From the NCBI GenBank assembly GCA_003260075.1, contig QLIY01000619.1, positions 34,857 through 98,856 on the forward strand: a stretch of 64,000 nucleotides of DNA. The letters run 5' to 3'. The translations under genes were made by a program, and so were the position numbers. Under the pieces are notes generated by a model, which made no database searches, was not told the DNA's origin, and was given only the letters and a program-made list of their open reading frames with translations. This document shows, piece after piece, positions 21,830 through 33,124 of the stretch. Position 1 is the stretch's first letter; the number at the start of each line of letters is the position of its first letter. Source of the DNA: Phallusia mammillata (taxonomy: Eukaryota; Chordata; Ascidiacea; Phlebobranchia; Ascidiidae).

Positions 21830-24800
21830 ATGAACTGTTCTTCAGAAGATTTGATCCTTGTATTAAGGAAGGCCATCAGTCAAGATGCCAACGATTTTCA
21901 ACCAGCTTCCCAAATGCTCAAGGACTCAGAGTCACAACCCGGTTTTCACTTTGCATTGCTAAAAATTATTCTCTATCATGATTCCAATGTTGAAGTAAAT
22001 GCACGTTGGTTAGCTGCGCTGTGTCTTAAAAATGGAATTGATCGGCACTGGAGAACTCACGGACCTTCACCGATGGGTGATGAAGAGAAAACCTTAATTA
22101 AAACGGAGATCCTTAATTGCTTGGATGAACCTGTTCAGCAAGTCAGTCAAATTAAATATTGTATTTTAAATGGAATTTCTGCTATATTTGCCTGTTTAAT
22201 GTTTACCTATATATGTGATCCTGTCATCAGAGTATGGCAGCTATATATGCAATTTTTTAGGTTTGCACACAGAATTTTGCACCAAAGGCATTTTATTGTC
22301 CTGCCTTGACCTCTATTGCTTGCTTTGTGCCAACTGAAATTGGTCTTGCATGTGGACATAAAGGTCGTGCACACCCAAAATCTTGTCAGGAACTGTCATG
22401 TTCTGCAGACTGAAAAGTGCTGTAAAAGAATATCTCACGAACCAATCTCTGAAATCTAATTTAGTTTTCAATTTTTTTGAAATTTACTTGCATTTAAAAA
22501 ATCAATTTTGTTTTATTTCAGATCTCTCTACAGATGGCTGTTGTCATATCGAAAATTGCACGTTATGATGTACCAAAACATTGGACAACTTTATTTCCAT
22601 CTTTATTTAATGAACTCCAACAGATTAATCCATCAGCAGACAATATTCGAGACAATACAAAACTCTTGGTGCTGAGATATTTAATGAAAGAACTTTCTTC
22701 CAAAAAACTTCCAAATGACCGAAAAACTTTTTCTCAACTTTCAAACAGTTGTTTTGACCAGGTTTACGGCTTGTGGCAAAACTTTCATTCAATCTTGATC
22801 ACCAAACTTGAAACACTAGAAGTTGAAATTGATGTGAACATGCTGCTAGAAAAGTACATCAATGTACTGAAAGCCATAAAGTATATGTGGATCGATCTAA
22901 TCATTGAAAAGCAAAATGCATTTTTCGTTGCACTTCTTGGCAACTTAAAAGCTCTTCTCAATGCAGTTTGTGGACCAACACCACTGCAATTGCCGCAAAC
23001 AGCCAAAGATAGATTTCACAAACTTTTGCTCACCTATTCAAAGATTGTACTAAATTCTGAAGAGGGTGTATTGGGTGGTTTTGCGAGAGACATCTTCGAA
23101 CTCGCTAGGCAATGCATTTTTGTGCACAGCCGAAACAAGGACTATTTTGTGGAAAGGTTTGTTGTCAATTGTTTGAACCAAATCAAGAAAATTGTTGATG
23201 CTTCCGCTAATGGAATTGTCACATCACAAGACATGGAAGAACTGTTAAGGTAAATTTAGAAAGAGATTTGCAATGAAGTTAATAAAAGACTGTATGGTTT
23301 GATATGGAAATATTGTCCTATGTGTTTCACTTTGTGTGAAGGAAAACATGTACTCCTGTTGTGGTTCCTAATAAAGTAAAATGCATGCTTGGACTCAAAA
23401 AAAGTAAACATGGTACAGACATATCTGGTTTATTGCATAATCTGTTAAAGTGCATAGAGGTTATAAATCCATAGCATTAAAAGTAAATTTCATAAAACAG
23501 CTTGACAAATTGGATATGCAGTATATATATCGTAGACCAGATTTGTCTATGTATATATATCTTTTTGTAAACACAGAATCAAGTTCTCTTTCTCAAACTG
23601 TTTTTTCACAGCTTTGCATATGTTTCATGTTCACTTATATTTTTTCTTTGGGATTTAATTCCAACTTTGATGTAAAATGTACTTCATTTTCAGATGCTTG
23701 GTTTTTACGTTTTTCCCACTCAGCAAGGAAGACCTGGAAGAATGGGAAGAAGATGCAGAAGAATTTTGCTCCGAGGAAATTGGAGAGATTTGGAAATACA
23801 ACTTGCGACCAAGTGCTGAAGTGTGAATATATTTATATCATAAGTTGTTTTTAACTACCAGCCCTTAAAAAAACCTAAACTCTTTAATGTACACATGACT
23901 GTTAAATGTAAATCAAACTTTTAAAACTTTCAAATTTTAACTTGCTCGGTCTGTATGCACTGAGTTTGGATAAAAACAACAGCCTAATGATTACTTTGGA
24001 TAAAGTTTTTTCAGTACATTTTTTTTCCAGACCCTTTTCCTGACAATTCTACATGCCAATCCACACCATCTTGTTCCAGTAATTTTGTTAACTCTTCAGA
24101 GCATCAATGCCAGAAATGCTGGTAAATATGCATTTGTAATTACCAAGGCTTTTTGACCTAATGCTACTTGCTGGCAATTATTCTGCTGAAAAACTTAAGA
24201 ATTGCATAATTCTCTTTAGAGGACCAAAGTCTTGAAACTATATTGACAAATGATGCGGTATACTCTGCTGTTGGTCTAGCTGCCAATGAACTGTTTGATG
24301 CGATCAACTTTGAGCAGTGGTTTGTTGACGATTTGTTACCTTCTGTACAAAGATGCCAAACTCATCCTCAGGGAAAGATTGTTCACAGGTCTTTTTTTAG
24401 TAATAATAAACACTATTTATGTAAGAAGTTGCTCTTGTTGCAAATCTGCCAAATTTTGTTTTACTGAATTGTAGAAACAATTATTTTAAATTAGCTTAAA
24501 CCAGGGGTGGGCAACCTTTGTTACTGTGGGGCCAAATACAATTGCCAAAAAGAACATGTGACAATGAAAATGTGTTTTAAATGTATCTAATGGCGACTGT
24601 GCTAGACATTTGGCTCTGAAACACTGGTCCGACTGCATTTTGTGGAACTGGAAATACATGTTACCAGCCCACTAGCAATAAATCAGACTTTTTGTCTATT
24701 ATGTGTAAATAATTAAATCAACAGGCAACAAAACAGATAGCAAAATAAATCCAAAATAATTTTTTGGTAACCCAAAACAAACAACAAACTTTAAAAAAAA

Positions 24801-27800
24801 TTATCATGATTTTTTAAAGGAGTGTGTTACGGTTGGTTGAGAAGTGGATTGGTGTCAAACCCCCTACCGAGTCTCGCTGTGTGTTATACGAATTTGTTAT
24901 TTCATCACTTGATGGCAGAATGGACATGGTAGTGAGGTTGGCTGCATCAAGCGCTCTGCGGACATTACTTGATGATTTTGAATTTGATGTTGGTAAGATC
25001 TTTGATTCCAAAGAAACCAAGTTAATATTTTTATGTCATGTTTAGTTGAAAGTTTCTATTTGTGTTTGTGTGATCATTAAAAAGGTTTAAAAAAATTCTG
25101 ACAAAGATGCAGTTGAAAATATATTATGTCACACTTACAGAAATTCTTAACAGTTGTGCTCACTTAATAAATGCTGTGTTGGATATTAACAAGAAAAAGT
25201 CAAACAGGAAATATTTCAGCAGGAAACCGTTTCGTTGTTTGTTTTTGTAGGCTATTGAATGAAATGTTGTTTGTTTATTGGTATTCAGACAATAATAATA
25301 ACCAGCCAGCCAAAATTTCCAAGTTTGATGAACATTTAATGTATATTTCCTATGTTCATTTTGGTCTTCCGGCTTAATCAAAGAAACTTTATTAAACAAA
25401 TAAGTTGTAAAAAATTTGTATTTTTAGAGCTGATTGGCAAGTAAATCACTAACAAAAATGTAAAAAAATATCCCTTACTTTCACATGTAAATTAATTGCG
25501 TTTTAGATTCATTTGCTCCATTTCAAGAGCAGTGCACTGATTCACTTCACAAATTGTTGCAAAACACTGAAAGTGGAGACGCTAAAATGAGGGTGCTGCA
25601 TGTTTTCAGTTTTGTAATTGAGAGACTTCATAAACATGTTACTTCAAGCATCCACAAACTGGCACAAATCCTTCCTGACATCTGGCAGAATTCTGAATCA
25701 CACAATATGCTCCGGTAATAGATTTTGTTTGGTAAATTTTTAGTATGTGCAATCTGGTGAAATATGTAAAATTCTTGAAATGCTAATACTGGCCATTACA
25801 TAGATCTAAGTGACACACTTTCTTAGCCTTTGGCTCTCAAGTCAGTGCATAGCAAAATTTATGTAAATTTAATGCCCTGGTGAGTTTGTGCAACTGCTCT
25901 GCCGAGCACTGAGCATCAAAAATAGTGATGCTCGGTACAGAGTACATGGGTCCTAGCTGTAGTCAGCCCATTCCTACATAATATAAACCTTGAATTTATG
26001 CCCCCCCCCCCCCCCCCCCCCCCCCTACATAATATAAACCTTGAATTTATGACTTTTTAAATTCATATTATTGGTGCACTCCAAAGTTTTTTTTTATTTG
26101 TGTACCTCAGGGTAATTAAAGTTCAAGAAACACTGCATGAAACCACAGGATGACTTTAGCAGGATATATATGATTTATGTTGAATTGCATATTAGTTAAT
26201 CACATATTTCATACTGAACCTCAAACTACAGCAGTTAATAACATTACATGCCGTATTTACTCGATTGTAAGCCGCCCTCTATTGTAAGCCGCATGTTGAG
26301 GTGTAATAAAAATAATGTAAGCCGCCCTCAATTGTAAGCTGCACGCTGGAATTTTTGATCCTATTGTTTCTTAATACATCTTTCTGTTGATATAAAGAAT
26401 AAATATTTACCCAAATCAGTTAGTTACGTTGATCCCCCCCCCCCAAATTCATATTATTGGTGCACTCCAAAGTTTTTTTATTAGTGTACCTCAGGGTAAA
26501 TAAAGTTCAAGAAACACTGCATGAAACCACAGGACTTGACTTATATACTAAGAATTAGCAGGATATATATGATTTCTGTTTAATTGCATACCCCCCCCCC
26601 GTTGATAACTGCACCCAAAAGAATGTATTTTGACGTACAATCTGTACATACATACATGTTTTTAACCCCAAATAATTTAAAACGTTGGAGTGTAGAAATA
26701 ATTTTGGTATAAAATAAAAATGTAAGCCGCCCTCGATTGTAAGCCGCATAAACGGCAGCTTACAAAAACAACAATATAAGCCGCAGCTTACAATCGAGTA
26801 AATACGGTATTAAGACATAGTCCCAAACTAAAGACTGTCATGAGTTAAGAAGGTAGTCTGGTTAAAAGCATAAAAACCTTGGCGAATTAGAAATGAGATG
26901 ATCATGTGTGTTTAGTGTGTGTAACAATTTTTTCATCATACATAATCAATTTACTAACCATTTATTTTGAACCCTCTTCCTCTCAGATGTGCAGTTGTTT
27001 CCACACTTTCCCAAGTGGTCATTGCCCTAAACAGGGACTCAGTAGGTCTTCACCCATTCTTGCTTGGAGTAATACATTGTAGTACTGATATTCCCCCCCC
27101 CCGAACCCTCTTCCTCTCAGATGTGCAGTTGTTTCCACACTTTCCCAAGTTGTCATTGCCTTAAACAGGGACTCAGTAGGTCTTCACCCATTCCTACTTG
27201 GTGTAATACATTGTAGTACTGATATAAATTCACCAGCACATGTCTATCTCCTTGCCGATGGTCTCGATCTCTGGCTCAATGTGATGCAAAATGCAACTGA
27301 ACTCACTGTGGACCTCATGCAGTTGTTTGGCAACATGTTTGGTGAGAGATTATTTTATTCCTCATTTGTTAATGTGTTTATGTTTTGGATTCTTTCTGTA
27401 TGGTTAAGGAAGGAATTTTTGAGAATGGTGTGTTTAAAAAAGGTAATGGTTTTCTAATGTCCCATTTAAACAAGAAAATGCCAATACCAGGCACCAGTTT
27501 GCTGATCCTTATACAATTAAATGAATTTTGTGATTTCATGGTATGCATTTATCTGGATTGAATTGTTTTTCTGGGAACCTGAGAATTACAATTGCTTCTT
27601 AAAAAACATCTAAAATGTTTCTAATTATTAAAAAAAACACTTCAAAATAAATGACAGTCAGTTTAAAATATGTAGGTGGACCATAAAATAATTACACATT
27701 GTTGAGTAAAAGCTATGTTCATCATTTTTCGTGTACTTTTCAAATGTAGTATCTGACCAACTTGCCAAGCTTTTGATGCACATGAACAGATTATTTGATT

Positions 27801-29967
27801 AACCAGTTTGTGACTACCTGGATATGTCGGTAAAACTTTCTTTTTTGTCACAGGTCTTTTGGAAATCAGTTCTGAATCATTGAAGGAGTGTTTTCAAATA
27901 ATTGAATGCTACGTTGTATTGGGTTCATCTAATTTTATGTCCAGTCAATATGCAGCAGCTCTTTCCAGTGCTATTCAATCACTTGTTACAGATGTCAGGG
28001 ATGAATGTTTAAACATTGTTGCCTGTCTTGTAACTAAAATGGTAAAGGTGAGACATTATGTTGTGTGATTTAGTTTTCTCTGTGTATTTTAAAAAAGGCA
28101 GATTTTGGGTTGCAATTTGTGTTTCGGGTGTTCCAAGCCCAATCAGCCCAATTTCTGGAAACATGTAAACAGTACAAATTTTCATGCTTGGAGTTTTGTA
28201 AAAAAAATTTTTGCTCATCATGTTTAAAGGTCAATTCATGTTAGATCAAAAGACCTCTAAAAACTATTGCTTCCAGTTACAGCTCAAATTCAAACAATAC
28301 ATTTTTTCACAACTATCAAAATTAGAAAACAATATTTCTAGACAAAAAACTTGAGAAGCTATTGTTACATCATACATATGTGACTTCATTATGTTTCGGT
28401 ATTAATGTGGGTACATTTAAAACCAAACATCCAACACATTTGGAAAAATTCACATGCTTCAATTTAACTTCGTCTTTGTTTTTAAACGTGTTTTACTTTA
28501 TAATTCCTTTTGTTTGCGAATTTATTATTTGGTGAATTTAACGTTAAACTATATACCGTATTGTGAATCGTTTCAAATATTCTAAGAGACGGAAACTTTG
28601 AAAAAGACGGAAACTGGCGATGCCTCGGCAAACTTGGTAAACTTATTTCTGTTTCAAAAATAAAACATTTTACTGACGCTAATCGTCTGCAGCTTCCAGG
28701 TACTTTGTGTGTCGTTTCCAAACTGTATCGACTTTTTCTCAGGTTTCACCACACGAAACAGCAACAGTTTTTCACCTTTACCTTCGCAACACTCTTGAAC
28801 AAGTTTTACACCCAGAAGCGTACGGGATTCTTGCAACAAACCGTCTAATTCTTATAGCAAGGCTTGCACTGCATCATGCTGAAGGCTTCTGGTCTGTTGT
28901 GGAAGACTTAGGTGGACAAAGATCAGGCGAAGTGGTCGACAAACTTACTCAGATTCTATGCGAAAGAATTGATACTGTCGCAGCAACGTTGGAACGAAAA
29001 GTCCTCGCCCTCGCTTCCCTAGTAATATTGGATAGATTGTTAAGAGACCAACAAGCTCTTAAGATTTGTTTACCAAGAGCACTTACAGTTTGTGTCCAGG
29101 TAAGCCGTTCTGCGTTGGTGATTATGTTTGCGGGGAGGTGTTAATCACAAATTTCGCGACTTTGGATGGTCAATACCGGGGTTGATGAGTCGGAGTTTTT
29201 TTTATAAGGATCGGACTCCTACAGTCGAATATACGGTGTCCTTTCGAAGGAAGTACAAATTTGAACGTTTACGTGAGGCAGGCCTATTGCGATATTTTTT
29301 TCACAAACCGAGTCGGATAAAGCTCCTAGCAAAGACGCAATAAATGGCCACCGTTTGCCTGTTGAGCTTGCGTCGTAACTTTGGTCAAACACCAAGATTT
29401 AAAAACATAGAAACTTGTCCAAAATAAATTTGTTCCATTACCACAAACCACTACAACGTAGTAAAACTTCTTCTGGACTTAATAAACCACAAACTTATAC
29501 CGATTATGTGTTAGTGTGTCTGTAGGTGTTTGCTGTTTTCAGTTCGTGTGCATTTTTGACAAACTTTCATTCTAAAACCGAATCTTACATAATTTTCAAC
29601 TCTCTCTTTAGTCTTTATACCCGATCCCAATTTGACCCATCCTTAGGCTTATAGTCACTTCATTGGCTTTAAACCTTTTATATCTCAGGTTCTTTTCGAC
29701 GTTTGTGACGAAGATAAAATCGACACCACAGTGATATCAGGTGAAGTTCCCAATTCCACGTCACAACTTGAAACAGAAGACCCACATGCTGACCGCATGA
29801 GGGGGTTAATGTATGCAGATCCTGCACATAAAATTTCTTTGTTGGATTTCACGCGAAATTGTCTTCAAACCATCGAAGAGGTTTTCGGCAATCAAGACGA
29901 AATGCAACAATTTCTTGTCACCCATATTGACCCCCAAATTTTAAAAGATTTGCGTGAATTTTTATGA
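21830..29967 (+). CDS. IPO11: Importin-11 (importin-beta family nuclear import receptor)
   Basis: Eleven exons: 21830-22141, 22522-23249, 23694-23820, 24031-24121, 24220-24388, 24820-24992, 25507-25714, 27121-27341, 27854-28047, 28743-29099, 29689-29967 (TGA). They close in phase to 952 residues (human 975). Known role: RanGTP-regulated HEAT-repeat karyopherin importing ubiquitin-charged E2 enzymes and ribosomal protein L12. Landmarks are the importin-beta N-terminal region (QPGFHFALLKIILYHDSNVEVNARWLAAL), NDAVYSAVGLAANELFDAINFEQWF and the C-terminal LKDLREFL. The start matches the family length. Exon 8 is present twice, once truncated at 26987-27092 before a C-run and once whole; I used the whole one. 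Intron 7 has a long-TIR repeat and three C-runs. Intron 1 carries a dispersed repeat also seen in an ANAPC2 intron. Confidence 0.96.
22262..22413 (+). repeat. Dispersed short repeat, copy in IPO11 intron 1
   Basis: About 150 bp shared with 62539-62703 in the same orientation (common words AAAGGCATTT, CTGCCTTGACC and ATCTTGTC.GGAACTG). No inverted ends are visible, so it may be SINE-like. Confidence 0.55.
24502..24680. mobile_element. hAT-type MITE, left end, CAGGGGTGGGCAACC family
   Basis: The left end is the same as the complete element at 55170. The right end is not recognisable, so the 3' limit is approximate. In IPO11 intron 5. Confidence 0.45.
26251..26807. mobile_element. Non-coding element with 22-bp inverted ends
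   Basis: CCGTATTTACTCGATTGTAA at the left is inverted at the right end (26786-26807). TTGTAAGCCGCCCTC is repeated internally. The copy is chimeric: two C-runs (26434, 26591) and a duplicate of flanking DNA (26059 onward, again at 26445) lie inside. In IPO11 intron 7. Confidence 0.65.
26987..27092 (+). pseudogene. Truncated duplicate of IPO11 exon 8
   Basis: It repeats the acceptor and the first 106 bases of the exon at 27121, differing at a few positions that all look synonymous, then stops at a C-run. Most likely the second allele left by assembly, not a real exon. Confidence 0.8.
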
Positions 29968-31000
29968 TCCCTATGCGACATGAAATACCAATCAGTTTCC
30001 AAATCCTTTAAACAGAAAATTTCCAATGTTTTCGTACTTTTGTTATTGCTTGTGTTGAGTGAAGTTAGTGGCAGATTTACCCAACGCTTGAAAATCTTCC
30101 AAAAAGTCTGGTGGAACATTGCACCTAAAACTTGTCAACGCACTCGGAATGGCGTTTTCGCAGATTCACTCCAGCCCTGTGTTTTAGGCGGTTTTGTCGA
30201 GTTTATCAAGTCTTCCGCGATCGATTTTAGCACTAAAAACCGTCCGTTGTTGGCTTGTTGCGTTATACGACGTCTTGGTAGATGTAGGCTATCCAGTGGT
30301 GGCATTCAGCCGGTTCGCACCGGTTCTGTAGAACTATCTCACGAATTTTTTTTCGATCAGCGAACCGGTTAGCATTACTGTTTACTGTCAATGGACTTTT
30401 TGTGACAGAACTGGTTGAAAAATATGACTTTTGTCATAGAACCCACCACTGGATGTATCCTGATATGTTTCAAGACCTTTAATCCTATAGCTCTCATAGT
30501 AGCTAGCAGCTATGACATAGCTGAAATAAAATTACCACAATTTCTGTGTCCTACGCTCCACCAAACATCTAGTAGTGTCACCATTGTGATAAAAAATGGG
30601 GGCAGATGCTAAAAAATCGCATTGCGATAAAATAACCACGATATTTCTGCGAGAAAATTGCCTTACAAAAACATCTGCTTTGACATGTTCTGCTTGACTG
30701 CACATATCTAGTAATAAACACACGCACGTGTTCAGGATTCAGGCAACATACAGTACAGTGCTTATAAAAAGTGTAGGTGTTTAGTCTTTATCACAACGTG
30801 ATGCTCATTCCCCCCCCCCATCGCATTGCGATAAAATAACCACGATATTTCTGCGAGAAAATTGCCTACATGTTCTGCTTGACTGCACGTATCTAGTAGT
30901 AAACATACAACGCACGTGTTCAGGATTCAGGCAACATACAGTACAGTGCTTAAAAAAGTGTAGGTGTTTAGTCTTTATCACAACGTGATGCTAATCAAAT
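29968..31000. other. IPO11-SLX9 intergenic region
   Basis: Holds a hAT MITE (30294-30451), a candidate IPO11 poly(A) hexamer AATAAA at 30525-30530, and a direct repeat 30616-30809 / 30820-30995 around a C-run. The repeat covers the presumed SLX9 promoter. No gene. Confidence 0.6.
30294..30451. mobile_element. hAT-type MITE, GGTGG.ATTCA family, short copy
   Basis: Starts CAGTGGTGGCATTCAGCCGG and ends CCCACCACTG, with the same interior as the element at 9251 but about 120 bp shorter. The target duplication is not clear (only TATC shared). Downstream of IPO11. Confidence 0.7.
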
Positions 31001-33004
31001 ATGGGGAAAATCAAGAGAAGCAAAACGTCAAGAATTCACCAAAAAGCAAACTTTCAATCAAATGATGAAGACTCAGAAATTATCACTAAAGAAACGAATA
31101 CAAATAATAATACTTACTCCAACCAAAAACCTAAAGTAAGTCAAATTAAAAACAGGTATACGACTTAAAGTTGTGTTATAATAAAAAAAGTTGACTTTGT
31201 TGTTTTGTATTTTGCTGGTATTGAGTATTGACCAAATTTTAACTCTTGATTTCAAAACAGCTACTTAAAGTCACATTCATTTACTGGTTCACTAAGAGTA
31301 AGACATATTTGTGTACTTTGCTGATTAAACAGGAACCATTAGGTCAAAACTATATCAAGTGAACACCGTTTTTTTATAGGTTGAAAATGCAATTTCCTTG
31401 GAACAAAACCCATTCAGTGGACTGGACATAAATATCAACAAACTGTTCACACAAAGTCTTGCTGAGAAACCCCCCCCCCGTAAGTCAAATTAAAAACAGG
31501 TATACGACTTAAAGTTGTGTTATAATACAAAAAGGTTGACTTTGTTGTTTTGTATTTTGCTGGTATTGACCAATTTCTGACTCTGCAAACTTGATTTCAA
31601 AACAGCTTAAAGTTACATTCATTTACTGGTTACCTGAGAGTAAGACATATTTGTGTACTTTGCTACTTAAATAGGAACCATTAGGTGAACACCGTTTTTT
31701 CATAGGTGGAAAATGCAATTTCCTTGGAACAAAACCCATTCAGTGGACTGAACATTAATATCAACAATCTGTTCACACAAAGTCTTGCTGAGAATGTGGA
31801 AGTAAATCATCATACAGATGAAAAGTCTGAAAAACAAAAACCTAAGACGGATATTGTTGAGAAAAAGAAAGACAAAATGAAGAGACGAAAAGAAGAATTT
31901 CTGAAAAGTAAGAAAATAGAAAAAGGTTTTAAACTGTCACTATAAAAACTTTGTATTCCATAATTACAAGAACAATATACTTAATAGTGCTGCATTTATG
32001 TTATTTGTAAATTTTTAACCCATTTTGCTTGCTGTATACATATCTTGGTCTAAGATACATAATATTTATCCTATGTTAAACTCTGTTGTTGATTGGCAAT
32101 CAAAATCAACCCCCCCCCCAGTGCTGCATTTATGTTATTTGTAAAGTTTTAACCCATTTTGCTTGCTGTATACATATCTTGGTCTGAGATACATAATATT
32201 TATCCTATGTTCAACTCTGTCATTGATTGGCAATCAAAATCATTTATTTTTAGAGCTAAGTACATCCTATGCTGCTGAGGCAAAGAAGAAAAAGAATAAA
32301 GCTAGAGCAAATGTCCCAGTTGTAGGAAACATGGTACAGCTAAAAGAAGCTCTACCTATTTTTCAACCCACACAACAAAAGCCTGAAAGTGAGGGCTTAA
32401 AAAATAAAGCAACTTCAGTACCTGTTGAGAAAAAGAAAGCCTTAAATTCCACACTTAAACCACAAATTGCCAAACCCAAGAAAATGAAACAAAGAAAGAA
32501 ACAGAAATTGGAGTAAGTTTAAAATTTTACCTGTTTGTTTTGTTTTTTCCATCTGCTATCTCGATACCTGCCATGTTACATAAACATAACATTATATTCA
32601 ATCAATCATTTAGGTCAGTGGTTTTCAACCTGTGGGTTGGAAGTTGCAACCTCTTGGGATTGCAACGGATTTTGACAAACAATATAAAAGTCCCTTTAAT
32701 CTAGTTCAGGGGGCACAACCTTTTCGCTATGACAGCCACATCGCAGATACTTTTTACCAACGGCAGCCACCACACATTTTAGTAGTAAATAGCACCACTG
32801 ATATTTTTACCTGGTCATATGCAAGTTAAAGACTAAAAAAATGTGATACTGGAATGAATTGTGCCGTTTTATTTCTGCTTATTTTCTGTGTGTATCTAAC
32901 ATTGTTCTTTTGTCACCAGATTATTGGAAATTCAAAGGTTTCAAAGTCTTGTAAAAGCTGGTGGAATAAACTCTGTCAATCTCCAGGCACTCAACATGAC
33001 ATGA
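31001..33004 (+). CDS. SLX9: Ribosome biogenesis protein SLX9 homologue (FAM207A)
   Basis: Four exons, 31001-31135, 31706-31907, 32254-32512 and 32920-33004 (TGA), give 226 residues (human 230). Known role: nucleolar/pre-40S factor in small-subunit maturation and export. Recognisable parts are the start MGKIKRSKTSRIHQKA, the Lys-rich helix KKDKMKRRKEEFLK, the conserved NVPVVGNMVQLKEALP and the C-terminal LLEIQRFQSLVKAGGI. The protein is very lysine-rich. Intron 1 and the start of exon 2 are duplicated around a C-run (31470-31479). I used the second, complete exon 2; the first copy (31380-31469) is truncated. Intron 2 has a further repeat pair (31985 and 32120). SLX9 converges on SMU1, with 120 bp between stops. 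Confidence 0.9.
32616..32815. mobile_element. hAT-type MITE, CAGTGGTTTTCAACC family
   Basis: Left end CAGTGGTTTTCAACCTGTGG. The right end is uncertain and I could not find a target duplication. In SLX9 intron 3. Confidence 0.4.
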
Positions 33005-33045
33005 AGGAAACTAAAGACAAGCACAATATTTTCACAAACTTTTTT

Positions 33046-33051
33046 AATAAA
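33046..33051 (+). terminator. SLX9 polyadenylation hexamer
   Basis: AATAAA 42 bases after the SLX9 stop. On the other strand ATTAAA (33043-33048) could serve SMU1, so the two ends overlap. Confidence 0.5.
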
Positions 33052-33124
33052 AACAAATCACGATTGATGAGTAAAACAATACGGCGGGCAGCATGTGGAG
33101 ATACAACAGCCACTAAAACCTACA

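Noticed and set aside
23450-23854. 134-residue ORF in IPO11
   Set aside because: It overlaps IPO11 exon 3 in another frame and extends through intron sequence.
26240-26830. Possible transposase gene within the long-TIR element
   Set aside because: No ORF above background and no catalytic motif.
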